Positions 6,730 through 16,044 of a DNA stretch of 64,000 nucleotides are shown in pieces. Position numbers and translations under genes: made by a program. The first letter of the stretch is position 1; each line of letters begins with the position of its first letter. The notes beneath the pieces were generated by a model, which worked only from the letters and a program-made list of their open reading frames with translations, was not told where the DNA came from and did not search any database. Source of the DNA: Christiangramia bathymodioli (GTDB lineage Bacteria; Bacteroidota; Bacteroidia; Flavobacteriales; Flavobacteriaceae); NCBI GenBank assembly GCA_009735695.1, contig SRSL01000001.1:248048-312047 (forward strand), written 5' to 3'.

Positions 6730-8889
6730 CCTTACCACCGGCAAATCTCTGAAGCGTTTCCCACCGGCTTTGTAAATCGCATTAGCCACAGCTGCTGCTG
6801 CAGGACCTTGTGCAGCTTCCCCTGCGCCCAGAGGAGGCATATCCGGGCGATCAATAACCTCTACCTCAATCTCCGGGATTTCCTGGAATCGCAACATAGG
6901 ATAACTTTGCCAGTCTAAAGATGTGATCCCATTAGAATTCCATTTTACCTGTTCCATTAGCGTCCAGCTAGCCGACTGTATCATCCCCCCTTCAGTTTGA
7001 TTTTTCAGTCCGTCTGGGTTAATGCATTCTCCCGAATCGATCACCCCCCACATCTTTTTCACTACCGGGCTTTTGTTTTGTTCCGAAATTTCAACCAGGG
7101 CTGCTACGCCGCAATAGGAAGCTGAGTTCTTATATTGTGCGAATCCAATTCCGAAGCCCTCACCCGGCGTCGGTGAAACATTAAAAGTCATTTCACGTAA
7201 GCGCTTTAGACAGTCGACAGCCCTCTTATCTTCCAGGTGGGCAAACCGAAATTCAAAAACATCCTTTCCAGCTGCTTCCGCCAGTTCATCCATAAAACAT
7301 TCGATACCGAATACATTGGCGTAGGCTCCAAGGCCTCGAAGAGCAGAAATTCGGAGCGGCCCCTCGAAAATGTGTGATGTAAGTCTGAATTTATCAGTTT
7401 TGTAGATGGGTGGTGCGTTCCTTATCGCTCCACCTCGCCAGCCCTGGCCTGGAACCCCAAAATCTTTATTCAGGTATCGCGCTGGTAGTAGGTTTGCCGG
7501 ATCCCCAGACGTTGGCCTTGTGGAGTGCCCATCACTCCACAGCTCATAATTCCAGGTTGCAATTTGCCCGGATTCATCTAATGTTGCTTCATGCTCCATG
7601 ATCATAGCCGTTCCATAAGGTTCCCAGCCATGCTCTTCTTCCCGCATCCACTGGAGACGTATATGCCTGCCCGGAAGTTCTTTCGCGATCAAAGCAGCTT
7701 CTGCCGCCACATCATCTGCCGCGTTATGACCGTAACAACCAGAGCCTGGAACTCCTTTAATATGTATTTTATCCTGCGGCAGATCCAGCATATTTGCAAT
7801 GGTATCGCGCAAAGGGTAAACACCCTGGCTATGGCTCCAGATATCAAGAATTCCATCATTATAAATTGCCACCGCGCAACTCGGGCCGTTGGCCGCATGC
7901 ATGATATAGGGTTTGGAGTAGGACGCTTTAATCGTTGAGTTTTTATTCTCCGCTTTCCAATCTCCTGGTTCCTCATCTATATTAGAATTTGCCGGAAGAG
8001 ATTTTATATAGGATTTCAGGTCGGCCGGAGAAGATGGAATAGGTTCACTGGCCCATTCACAGGTTTGTTCAAGTTTTTTCTGAATCTGTATAGCCTCATA
8101 TTCCTTTTCGGCGACCACCGCAATAAAATATCCAAGCCTTACTAGTTTTACAAAGCCAGGAGAATTAGAAGCTAAGTCTTCATTCAGGCTTTGCAATTTT
8201 GTTTTGTAAGAAGGTGGACGAATGATCCTCGCATGAAGCATTTCTGGAAATCGAAGATCCTGCACATAAAATTCTTCTCCTCGTATCATTTTTTCCAGGT
8301 CTGGCCTGGGAACCGGTTTTCCAACCAGTTTACGTTTGGTTTTTCCGTAGTAGGTTTCCGGCTCAAATACCCGCTGCTGCTCCTGGCCATCCATGATCTC
8401 AGACCAGTCATAATAATTATCTCCGGCCCTGATCCTGCCCTCTTCGAGCGATATTTCAGTCATTGACAATCCTGTTTTTTCTGAAGTTTTCTTTAGGAGA
8501 ACCTCACGTGCGCAGGCGGCCGCTCTTCTTACGTTCATCGCGCTGGTTTCAATGGAACGGCTTCCGGCTGTGATACCTTCATTCGGCGTTACCCCGGTTT
8601 CAGCGAGCTGGATACTAACCCGTTCTATGGGCAGTTGTAATTCTTCGGCCGCAACCTGCATAATGGCGATGGAAATTCCCTGCCCCAGTTCCATTTTTCC
8701 GGTGATCACTTTCAGCTTTCCATCTGCCTGAAGCTCTATCCAGGAATCTATATTTTCAGGATCTATTTCCTTTTTACCGGCAGGCATGGCTGAACTTTTC
8801 CCTTCAGAAATACATGAAAATGGCCCCAGCAATGAGAAACCTATACTGATGCTACCAACCTGCTTGATAAATGTTCTACGGTTGCTCAT
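6727..8889 (-). CDS. iorB: Molybdopterin-binding subunit, isoquinoline 1-oxidoreductase type
   Basis: The large subunit (720 residues) of a xanthine-oxidase-family hydroxylase of the IorAB type, which binds the molybdenum cofactor and hydroxylates N-heterocycles or oxidises aldehydes. It begins with a twin-arginine signal (NRRTFIKQVG) and a hydrophobic stretch, so it is exported folded to the periplasm; the signal ends GPFSC, which might allow lipid anchoring. Near the C terminus PPLGAGEAAQGPA contains the conserved active-site glutamate. The start at 8889 is chosen over 8940 because it gives the Tat signal at the N terminus and an ATGA overlap with iorA. No cytochrome subunit or cofactor genes are adjacent, and the substrate is unknown. 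Confidence 0.88.
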   Translation of the reverse strand: MSNRRTFIKQVGSISIGFSLLGPFSCISEGKSSAMPAGKKEIDPENIDSWIELQADGKLKVITGKMELGQGISIAIMQVAAEELQLPIERVSIQLAETGVTPNEGITAGSRSIETSAMNVRRAAACAREVLLKKTSEKTGLSMTEISLEEGRIRAGDNYYDWSEIMDGQEQQRVFEPETYYGKTKRKLVGKPVPRPDLEKMIRGEEFYVQDLRFPEMLHARIIRPPSYKTKLQSLNEDLASNSPGFVKLVRLGYFIAVVAEKEYEAIQIQKKLEQTCEWASEPIPSSPADLKSYIKSLPANSNIDEEPGDWKAENKNSTIKASYSKPYIMHAANGPSCAVAIYNDGILDIWSHSQGVYPLRDTIANMLDLPQDKIHIKGVPGSGCYGHNAADDVAAEAALIAKELPGRHIRLQWMREEEHGWEPYGTAMIMEHEATLDESGQIATWNYELWSDGHSTRPTSGDPANLLPARYLNKDFGVPGQGWRGGAIRNAPPIYKTDKFRLTSHIFEGPLRISALRGLGAYANVFGIECFMDELAEAAGKDVFEFRFAHLEDKRAVDCLKRLREMTFNVSPTPGEGFGIGFAQYKNSASYCGVAALVEISEQNKSPVVKKMWGVIDSGECINPDGLKNQTEGGMIQSASWTLMEQVKWNSNGITSLDWQSYPMLRFQEIPEIEVEVIDRPDMPPLGAGEAAQGPAAAAVANAIYKAGGKRFRDLPVVR

Positions 8890-9347
8890 GATCTCCTGGC
8901 TTTTTGAACAGCTTTCAGAATTCTTGCGTGGGTTCCGCAACGGCAGATATTCTGATCTAAGGCTTTTCGAATTTCAGTATCTGAGGCCGTTGGATTTTCA
9001 CCGAGAATTGAAACGGCATGAATCACCATTCCATTTAAACAGTAACCACATTGCGCGGCCTGTTCATCTATGAATGCCTGCTGAACAGGATGTAAAGTTC
9101 CATCCTTTTTTGCCAGTCCTTCCAGGCTTACTACCTCTTTTCCTTCTGCCGCGGCCACCGGCAACATGCAGCTAGGGGTGGCTTTACCATCAAGCAAAAC
9201 CATGCAGGCGCCGCATTGCTGAAGTCCACAGCCATATTTTGGACCGTTGAGTTCTAATTCATTTCTAAGTATATATAATAAGGGAGTCGCTGGATCGATA
9301 TCAAGAGAAACCGATTTACCATTTATCTTCAGACTTACTTCCTTCAT
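8886..9347 (-). CDS. iorA: [2Fe-2S] subunit of isoquinoline 1-oxidoreductase type enzyme
   Basis: The small electron-transfer subunit (153 residues) of the iorAB molybdoenzyme. Two [2Fe-2S] clusters are clear: the plant-ferredoxin-like C40/C45/C48/C60 and the C-terminal C100-GY-C103 with C135-R-C137. There is no signal peptide, so it probably rides out with the Tat-signalled IorB. It overlaps iorB by four bases (ATGA), indicating translational coupling. Confidence 0.92.
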   Translation of the reverse strand: MKEVSLKINGKSVSLDIDPATPLLYILRNELELNGPKYGCGLQQCGACMVLLDGKATPSCMLPVAAAEGKEVVSLEGLAKKDGTLHPVQQAFIDEQAAQCGYCLNGMVIHAVSILGENPTASDTEIRKALDQNICRCGTHARILKAVQKARRS

Positions 9348-9444
9348 TTTGGAATAATTTATTGGTTTGCTTGAAGTTACGGAATTTTCAAGTAGTGAAG
9401 CCCGGGAAATTTAAAAGCAAGACTGTTCTTTCCCTTCAGCAACT

Positions 9445-9473
9445 AAAAAACCACCCCGGCTACAGGGTGGTTT
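9445..9473 (-). terminator. Terminator after the DUF3857 gene pair
   Basis: AAACCACCC (9448-9456) and GGGTGGTTT (9465-9473) form a 9-bp stem; on the minus strand it is followed by six T. It separates the DUF3857 genes from iorAB downstream. Confidence 0.82.
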
Positions 9474-9509
9474 AAACATCATAATCCTTATAATTATGAT
9501 TTTCGGTTC

Positions 9510-11504
9510 TTATTCGCCGCTTCCGGAGATTTCGGCGGTCTCGTCTTCTGAAATTTTTCCGAAGACGATGGTTTCATTTTGCTTTTCTACGATCTTATCA
9601 TAAAAGGATTTCAAGTTCTCATATTCAGTAGCCGTAAAAACAGGCTTGTTCCAAACCACTATAGATTCAACCCTGATAAAGCCACCATTTTCCATGGTTG
9701 TAAACCTGAAGGTCGCTCCATTATCTGGTAACTGGTAGGTTTTAGATTCCGGAAGGGAAACCAACTCAAAACCTTCAGGCACCATGATATTCACCTGCTT
9801 CTGTTCTGCCGACATAAAATCGAAAAACACCGGATAGGTCCTCGTTTTTGACTTAAACGGATTTTCCTTCAAAGTTTCGAACAACAATGGCTTTAAGTAT
9901 AGGTTTTCGCCTATCTCCTCTATTCCATAATTGGTATTAAACTTGTAATTCTCGCCAATATCGGACCCAACATCCTGCAGATTTCTTACCTCGATTTCCT
10001 TAACTTCAATATCACCCATTCTATCTGCTACAGCTTCATTAAATTCTTCTTCAGATTTATCGAAGTACTTATTGCGATATTTTTTCGCATGAAATCCGTT
10101 CAGGGTTTTTGTAAATACCCCGTCGAGCCGGCCATCTTCATACTTGATATTCATGCGCGAAGTATAGCTGGAATGTGCCTGCGGATAAAGCGGAACCCAA
10201 TCTGAAGTCCCATTCTCCCTAAGAATTCTCCCCTGCCAGTTGCGGGCTCTTTTTGGCAATTCTCCCATGGCCGCTGTTAAATCGGTCGCATCCATCAGAA
10301 TGATACCATCGGGGGTTTCCACACTGGAAATCACATAATTGAAGCCGTTTCGGGTTGGAAAAAGTGGCACTCCGTTATCGGGTGTACTTATCAGAACCGG
10401 GCTGGCATTCAGCCTCGCATATCGAAGCATCGCCGTAAGCATCAGATTGATATCTGCCGCGCTGCCAATTCCTTCCTTGTAGGCTTTCTTAGGCCCTTTG
10501 TCTGGAACAAAACCAACATATTCGTTCCACTTCATCTTCTGCTTCACAAAATTGAAGATCCTGGCGGCCCTCTGAACAGGATCTGATATATCCCCGATCA
10601 GTCCATCGATATCATCCTGAAAATAGCGGGTTTGATTGATATCCTTATCGAGACCAATATCATTATAAATAGATTTGGTTACACCCTCCCAGTCTGAAGA
10701 ATAATTTTCAACGGTGCTTTGCGGGAATTTGGTGTACTGCAGTTCCCATTTGATAAAGGCGGCATAATTCTGAATATGATCTACAAAAGGCTCTTCCACC
10801 ATCGCCGGGATATTGTCTTTGTTTATTTCATAGGTGTTAACCTGGAAATCGAGATCCCCTCTTCTGAATCTACTTCCATCCTCCACAATATCAAATCGTA
10901 TTGGTGACCTGAGGTTATAGTGCTTTCTATACACCAGGTATTCAGGAATACTAAGTTTCACCTCGAGTTTATTGATAGGAATACTGTACTGAAGCTTAAA
11001 ATCATCAATGCTGGTCACAAAAGGTGAAACGAGCTCGTACCTGTATTCTATCACACTTCCTTCTTTAACGGCAGGCATGGTAAACTTGGTGGTTTTATAA
11101 AATTTACTGGATTCCTCTACGATGATATCATCCTTATCGAGTTTTTCATCCACAAGTTTTCCATCCACCAGGTTATACGTAAAGGCTTTGATACTTCTAA
11201 CATCTTCCTCATCGCTTCCTCCACCAACATAAGATTTAACTTCTTTGGTCGCCCAGTCAAATCCATCCTTGTTATAGATTTTCACCCGCTCATGAACCTC
11301 GGTGATCAACTGAAATCCTGTATGCTGATGATAATCATAATATGTTCTTCGGAATTTGTACAGGACGGCAGCATTGGCTTCTTTGTCCAGAGGATGCTCC
11401 TTTTCCTTCACTTCTTCTTCGGAAACTTTTCCGAATTTGAAATCCTGGCCAAAGGAAACCTGCGAGACTAAGGCAAGTAATAAAATAAGTAATGGTCGGT
11501 TCAT
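9510..11504 (-). CDS. DUF3857 protein with a transglutaminase-like domain lacking the catalytic Cys
   Basis: An exported protein of 664 residues with a signal peptide (cleavage likely after VSFGQ). The N-terminal 50-240 part is DUF3857 and the middle is a transglutaminase-like fold, as in the neighbour at 11510. Where the neighbour has GYGDCKA with the nucleophile Cys, this protein reads GIGSAAD (345-351), so the catalytic cysteine is replaced by A349. It is therefore probably a non-catalytic partner or binding protein in the periplasm or outer envelope. It starts five bases after the neighbour stops. Function of the pair is unknown. Confidence 0.85.
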   Translation of the reverse strand: MNRPLLILLLALVSQVSFGQDFKFGKVSEEEVKEKEHPLDKEANAAVLYKFRRTYYDYHQHTGFQLITEVHERVKIYNKDGFDWATKEVKSYVGGGSDEEDVRSIKAFTYNLVDGKLVDEKLDKDDIIVEESSKFYKTTKFTMPAVKEGSVIEYRYELVSPFVTSIDDFKLQYSIPINKLEVKLSIPEYLVYRKHYNLRSPIRFDIVEDGSRFRRGDLDFQVNTYEINKDNIPAMVEEPFVDHIQNYAAFIKWELQYTKFPQSTVENYSSDWEGVTKSIYNDIGLDKDINQTRYFQDDIDGLIGDISDPVQRAARIFNFVKQKMKWNEYVGFVPDKGPKKAYKEGIGSAADINLMLTAMLRYARLNASPVLISTPDNGVPLFPTRNGFNYVISSVETPDGIILMDATDLTAAMGELPKRARNWQGRILRENGTSDWVPLYPQAHSSYTSRMNIKYEDGRLDGVFTKTLNGFHAKKYRNKYFDKSEEEFNEAVADRMGDIEVKEIEVRNLQDVGSDIGENYKFNTNYGIEEIGENLYLKPLLFETLKENPFKSKTRTYPVFFDFMSAEQKQVNIMVPEGFELVSLPESKTYQLPDNGATFRFTTMENGGFIRVESIVVWNKPVFTATEYENLKSFYDKIVEKQNETIVFGKISEDETAEISGSGE

Positions 11505-11509
11505 GGTTA

Positions 11510-13426
11510 TTAGGTATTAGACTGCACAATCACGGCCTTGAGATTGTTCAGATGGTTTACATTGTATATGAAATTTCGAAATTCCTGATATTTTGATGCT
11601 TCCCATTCGCCTTCCTTTATCGTCATTTTCCGCTTTACATGTATAGCTTGTTTTCCATCCTGCTCAAGGCTATTAATTTCAACCGACATATGCCCATAAT
11701 CGGTCACCAGCAATTTATTTTCAGGCAAAACCTCAATTTCAAATCCTTCCGGCAGGTTAAACACGAAATCATCTTCAAAAGATCTTCCGCGAATAAGCTG
11801 AACCGGTCTTTTTCGATTTTCATCCTTCTCAAGGGAAACATTATCCTGTTGAATGAAATTTAAAGGAATCAGCAGCCGCTTTCCTGCCTTGGTAGCTAAG
11901 CGGGCTCCGCTAAAGTCTATGTTTTCCCTGAATTCGATCGAATCCCGCCTGTTCTCAAATTCGATCTTACTGAAGCTTATATTCTGAAAACGGGACCATT
12001 CGTCCAGGTAATGTTCCTTTCTATCTTTTTCGGTTTTCGATTCCAGCCTGTAAACCTCTCCGTAGGGAACACCAAAACTGGAACGCCTGAGGCTGGCCAT
12101 AAAATTGCCATCTCCGTCCAATTCTATGGTACAGTTGGTTTTCTGAAGATTATCAACTTCAGAATATTTTTTCGTTTTAACCAGTTCTCCACCATCGGGC
12201 TTTACACGGAGCACGTAACGATCATCCGTAAAATCTCCCAGGTAATTGAACGGATCTTCCTGACTGGTACATTCCAGCCAGAAATCTTCACCATTTTCAT
12301 TAGGAATATTCAGGATCACATGATTTCCCTGCATTTTGGTAAAATCCGGATCAATATTTCTTTTTTCTCCCCCATATACCACGGAATAATAAGATTCTAT
12401 TCCCTGACTTTTTAGAAGCGCCTTGGTATAATTGGTAAGCGCCTTACAATCGCCATACCCAAGCCGGTCTACATCTGCAGCCAGGGCGGGTTCCCAGCCA
12501 CCTATGCCGTACATTACCGCTATATAGCGGGTATTATCCTGTACATATTGATAAATTCGTCTGGCTTTTTCCTCGACAGACTCGGCATCAGCGGTAAGAT
12601 TGGTTATCTTCTGAACCGTGGCTGCCGGAATTTGGTCATGATCGGCAACCAGCTCATCATACATCCATTTACCCATTTCCTTCCAGTTAGAAGCCACCCC
12701 ATCAACTCCTTCCAAGTGAAATTCATCCAGTGCCACCAGTACTCGGGGAACAAATGTTTTAAAAGAAGGACTTAAGCGTTCATATTCGATAGCTGCCGCA
12801 TTCGAAAGATGATATTCCAGTTCAAATTCTGTATTATTTTTCTGTATCTCGAAATCACCGAAATTTCGTTCCGTAGATCGCAAAGGGATACGCCCAGGAT
12901 TAAGAAGCTGGTAGGAAGATCTTTCAACACTCACATCATAACCTTCTACCGGAAACCAATCCTGCAGGAAAACCGAATTGGTGTTCTCAACTTCGCTGGT
13001 ATAGGCTACAGTGTATGGATATTCTCTTGGGGTATAATCCAGGTAGCTCACCCGGTTATCTGAAAACAATATGAACGAATCAAAATTGCTCTGATCCTTG
13101 AAGTCGCGAGATTTTATTTTATCCAGTTCCTGGCCCCTGGAATCATAAATAATGGCTTCCTGTTCCCTGATCTTGGAGCTTTCATCGTAGAATTCTAACG
13201 CTCTCGCGTAAGAATCACCAGATTCATTAAATATGGTTACGACCCTAAAGGTTTTGATCGTAACCTCATCTACAGCCTCAACCTCTATAACCACGCGGTT
13301 TTGGCGGATAACGGCATCGGCATTTTTAACTAATGAGGGTGGAATATTCTCAACGGAATAATTCTCCTGGCCGAAGACTGAAAAATTGCAGCAGGCCAAC
13401 ACGAGGAGGCAAGTATATAAGCGCAT
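11510..13426 (-). CDS. DUF3857 transglutaminase-like exported protein
   Basis: An exported protein of 638 residues: signal peptide (to about residue 20, ending VFGQ), DUF3857 domain (about 50-220) and a transglutaminase/protease-like core with GYGDCKALTNY containing the putative nucleophile C327. DUF3857 proteins are common in Bacteroidota envelopes; their substrate is not established. It is the first of a two-gene unit with its Cys-less paralogue five bases downstream. It lies between dtd and the iorAB genes. Confidence 0.87.
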   Translation of the reverse strand: MRLYTCLLVLACCNFSVFGQENYSVENIPPSLVKNADAVIRQNRVVIEVEAVDEVTIKTFRVVTIFNESGDSYARALEFYDESSKIREQEAIIYDSRGQELDKIKSRDFKDQSNFDSFILFSDNRVSYLDYTPREYPYTVAYTSEVENTNSVFLQDWFPVEGYDVSVERSSYQLLNPGRIPLRSTERNFGDFEIQKNNTEFELEYHLSNAAAIEYERLSPSFKTFVPRVLVALDEFHLEGVDGVASNWKEMGKWMYDELVADHDQIPAATVQKITNLTADAESVEEKARRIYQYVQDNTRYIAVMYGIGGWEPALAADVDRLGYGDCKALTNYTKALLKSQGIESYYSVVYGGEKRNIDPDFTKMQGNHVILNIPNENGEDFWLECTSQEDPFNYLGDFTDDRYVLRVKPDGGELVKTKKYSEVDNLQKTNCTIELDGDGNFMASLRRSSFGVPYGEVYRLESKTEKDRKEHYLDEWSRFQNISFSKIEFENRRDSIEFRENIDFSGARLATKAGKRLLIPLNFIQQDNVSLEKDENRKRPVQLIRGRSFEDDFVFNLPEGFEIEVLPENKLLVTDYGHMSVEINSLEQDGKQAIHVKRKMTIKEGEWEASKYQEFRNFIYNVNHLNNLKAVIVQSNT

Positions 13427-13482
13427 TAAATTGATTTGGGCAATATTGTCTGCGCAATATATATAAAAATTTTAACTTGTTC

Positions 13483-13935
13483 TTAACGTTTGTCTTTGGA
13501 ATCCAGAATTATAGTTACCGGCCCGTCATTGATCAGGGAGATCTTCATATCCGCACCAAATCTTCCCTGGCCTACATCCTTTCCAAATTCCTTTTCAAAA
13601 TGGGCGATAAATTTTTCATAAAGCGGTTCGGCAACTTCAGGTTTAGCTGCCTTGATATAGCTTGGGCGATTGCCTTTTTTCGTACTGGCATGAAGCGTAA
13701 ACTGGCTAACCACGATCACATTGCCGTCAATTTGTTTCAAGGAAAGATTCATAACCCCATCACGATCATTAAATATCCTCATATTGATGATCTTTCTGGT
13801 GAGCCACTCAATATCTTCCTGGGAATCTTCGTCTTCGATTCCAAGCAGTATCAAAATTCCCTCGCGGATCACCGAGCACAATTTATAATCGATTTTTACT
13901 GACGCTTCTGAAACTCTTTGTAGAACTGCTCTCAT
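13483..13935 (-). CDS. dtd: D-aminoacyl-tRNA deacylase
   Basis: A protein of 150 residues that removes D-amino acids (and Gly from tRNA-Ala) wrongly attached to tRNA. It begins MRAVLQRVSEASVKI and contains the family motifs SQFTLHA (active-site SQxTL) and the NDGPVTIILDS motif (Gly-cisPro type signature). It starts directly after the rsgA stop without a gap, so both are in one operon. Confidence 0.95.
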   Translation of the reverse strand: MRAVLQRVSEASVKIDYKLCSVIREGILILLGIEDEDSQEDIEWLTRKIINMRIFNDRDGVMNLSLKQIDGNVIVVSQFTLHASTKKGNRPSYIKAAKPEVAEPLYEKFIAHFEKEFGKDVGQGRFGADMKISLINDGPVTIILDSKDKR

Positions 13936-14880
13936 TTACTTGTATTGATCGATTCTGTAATTCTCATCTTCCCCTTCCATGATCTGAAGGTAACTTTTAT
14001 AGCGGGACCAGGCGATCTCTCCAGCCTCCAGCGCTTCCTTAACCGCGCATTTAGGTTCTTCCAGGTGAAGACAGTTATGGAATTTACATTCCGATTTTCT
14101 TTCGAAAAATTCGGGAAAATAGTCGCCTACTTCTTCCCTTTCCATATCAACTACGCCAAAGCCTTTAATTCCGGGAGTGTCGATGATTCGGGCGCCAAAT
14201 CCCAGGTCGAACATTTCGGCGAAGGTGGTGGTATGCTGCCCCTGCATATGCTGTTTGGATATCTCAGAAGTCTTCAGGTCCAGGCTTGGTTCGATGGCAT
14301 TAATGAGGGTAGATTTACCTGTACCACTATGACCCGATATCATACTGGTTTTTCCGGTCATCTTTTCCTTCACCTTATCCACGTTCTTTCCCTTTTTGGC
14401 GGAAATTCCTATGCATTCATAACCGGCTCCACGGTATAATTCAGCCAGGTATTTCACCTCAGCCAGTTCTTCCGGAGAATAGGTATCTATTTTATTGAAC
14501 AGCAGGATTGCGGTAATATCATAAGCTTCCGCAGTTACCAGGAACCTGTCGATAAAACTGGTGAGCGTAGGCGGATTATTAAGCGTCACCAGAAGGAATA
14601 CCTGGTCGATATTCGCGGCGATGATATGAGTTTGCTTGGAAAGATTAACAGACCGCCGAATTATATAATTCTCGCGGTCTTTTATCTTTTTGATGACCCC
14701 GGTTTTGCCTTCCACTCCTTCTTCCAGGTCAAAACTCACCACGTCGCCTACGGCAACGGGATTGGTGCTTTTAATACCCTGTATGCGGAATTTCCCCTTG
14801 ATCCTGCATTCGTAAAATTCGCCATTTTCGGCCTTGACCTGGTACCAGCTTCCCGTAGATTTATAAACCGTTCCCTGCAT
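13936..14880 (-). CDS. rsgA: Ribosome small-subunit-dependent GTPase RsgA
   Basis: A circularly permuted GTPase of 314 residues that acts in late maturation of the 30S ribosomal subunit. It has an N-terminal OB fold (1-70), the NKxD motif before the P-loop (LLFNKIDTY), P-loop GHSGTGKSTL, then DTPGIKGFG, and a C-terminal zinc knuckle with Cys and His (SECKFHNCLHLEEPKC). The permuted order NKxD-P-loop-DxxG is diagnostic. The gene is directly followed by dtd. Confidence 0.95.
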   Translation of the reverse strand: MQGTVYKSTGSWYQVKAENGEFYECRIKGKFRIQGIKSTNPVAVGDVVSFDLEEGVEGKTGVIKKIKDRENYIIRRSVNLSKQTHIIAANIDQVFLLVTLNNPPTLTSFIDRFLVTAEAYDITAILLFNKIDTYSPEELAEVKYLAELYRGAGYECIGISAKKGKNVDKVKEKMTGKTSMISGHSGTGKSTLINAIEPSLDLKTSEISKQHMQGQHTTTFAEMFDLGFGARIIDTPGIKGFGVVDMEREEVGDYFPEFFERKSECKFHNCLHLEEPKCAVKEALEAGEIAWSRYKSYLQIMEGEDENYRIDQYK

Positions 14881-14949
14881 TAACTAAGAATTACCCACTT
14901 CATTTAAACATAGTTTGCTACAAATCTATGAATTAAATCCCGATGCAGT

Positions 14950-16044
14950 TTACCTGGTTTCGATCCCGTCCAGTATCTTTTGCTGGTGGTTGATAGACTC
15001 CTGGTGAATCGCCTTGAACATTCTCAATACGAACTCCTCACTCAGACCTTTGCTCTCGCCTTCCAGAACCATTTTTCCCAGGATCTCATTCCACCTTTTT
15101 GTTTGTAGAATAGCAACGTTCTGATCTTTTTTAACCCTACCAATCTCTTCAGCGATTTTCATCCTTTTAGCCAGTATCTCCAGGATCTGCGAATCGGTAA
15201 TATCGATTTTGGAACGAAGGTTTTCCAGTTTCTTCTGGAACTCTTCACTGGCAGAAACTTCTTTTCTTACTTTAAGGTCTTTCATAATCTGGATTAAGGT
15301 TTCCGGGGTTATTTGCTGTGCAGCGTCACTCCAGGCTTTATCTGGTGTGTGATGGGTTTCTACCATGAGTCCGTCATAATTCAGGTCCAGTGCGGTCTGA
15401 CACAGATCGAAAATGATATCCCGTCTTCCAGCGATGTGTGAAGGGTCGAGAATCAATGGAAGATCCGGGAACTTGTTCTGAAGTTCGATAGGAATCTGCC
15501 ATTCCGGGTTGTTTCGGTAACCTGTTTTTTCATAGGCTGAAAATCCGCGGTGTATGACTCCTAATTTCTTAATATCGGCGGTATACAATCTTTCAACAGC
15601 TCCAAGCCAAAGAGACAGGTCTGGATTCACCGGGTTCTTTACCAAAACGATCTTATCGGTTCCTTTCAGGGCATCTGCGATCTCCTGAACAATAAAAGGA
15701 GAAACCGTGGTTCTTGCTCCAATCCAAAGAATATCCACATCATGCTCCAGGGCCAGGTCTACGTGAGTAGGATTCGCTACCTCTGTAGTAGTTAACATAC
15801 CGGTTTCTTCTTTTGCCTTCTGAAGCCACTTTAAACCAAGGGCTCCAACACCTTCAAAGTTCCCGGGTCTGGTTCTTGGTTTCCAGATACCTGCACGAAG
15901 TACGGTCGCATCGCTATCCTTCAGCTGGTGTGCGATGGTTAACACCTGTTCCTCTGTTTCGGCGCTGCAAGGCCCCGCGATCACTAGCGGATGAGATAAT
16001 CCAAAGTCATCCAGCCAGTTTCTAAGTTCTTTCTTATTTTCCAT
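14950..16044 (-). CDS. Bifunctional DAHP synthase / chorismate mutase
   Basis: A fusion of 364 residues. Residues 1 to about 265 are a 3-deoxy-7-phosphoheptulonate synthase of the KDO8P-synthase-like (type I beta) class (VIAGPCSAETEEQ, RAGIWKPRTRPG, DPSHIAGRRD), catalysing entry into the shikimate pathway. Residues about 275-364 are an AroQ chorismate mutase (LRSKIDITDSQILEILAKRMKIAEEIG), which makes prephenate. Joining first and branch-point steps allows feedback by prephenate or aromatic amino acids in known fusions. It overlaps tyrA by 11 bases and is the last gene of the attenuated Phe/Tyr operon. Confidence 0.93.
   Translation of the reverse strand: MENKKELRNWLDDFGLSHPLVIAGPCSAETEEQVLTIAHQLKDSDATVLRAGIWKPRTRPGNFEGVGALGLKWLQKAKEETGMLTTTEVANPTHVDLALEHDVDILWIGARTTVSPFIVQEIADALKGTDKIVLVKNPVNPDLSLWLGAVERLYTADIKKLGVIHRGFSAYEKTGYRNNPEWQIPIELQNKFPDLPLILDPSHIAGRRDIIFDLCQTALDLNYDGLMVETHHTPDKAWSDAAQQITPETLIQIMKDLKVRKEVSASEEFQKKLENLRSKIDITDSQILEILAKRMKIAEEIGRVKKDQNVAILQTKRWNEILGKMVLEGESKGLSEEFVLRMFKAIHQESINHQQKILDGIETR

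Noticed and set aside
8890-8940. Upstream ATG at 8940 as the iorB start
   Set aside because: It would put 17 residues before the twin-arginine signal; the ATG at 8889 overlaps the iorA stop as ATGA.
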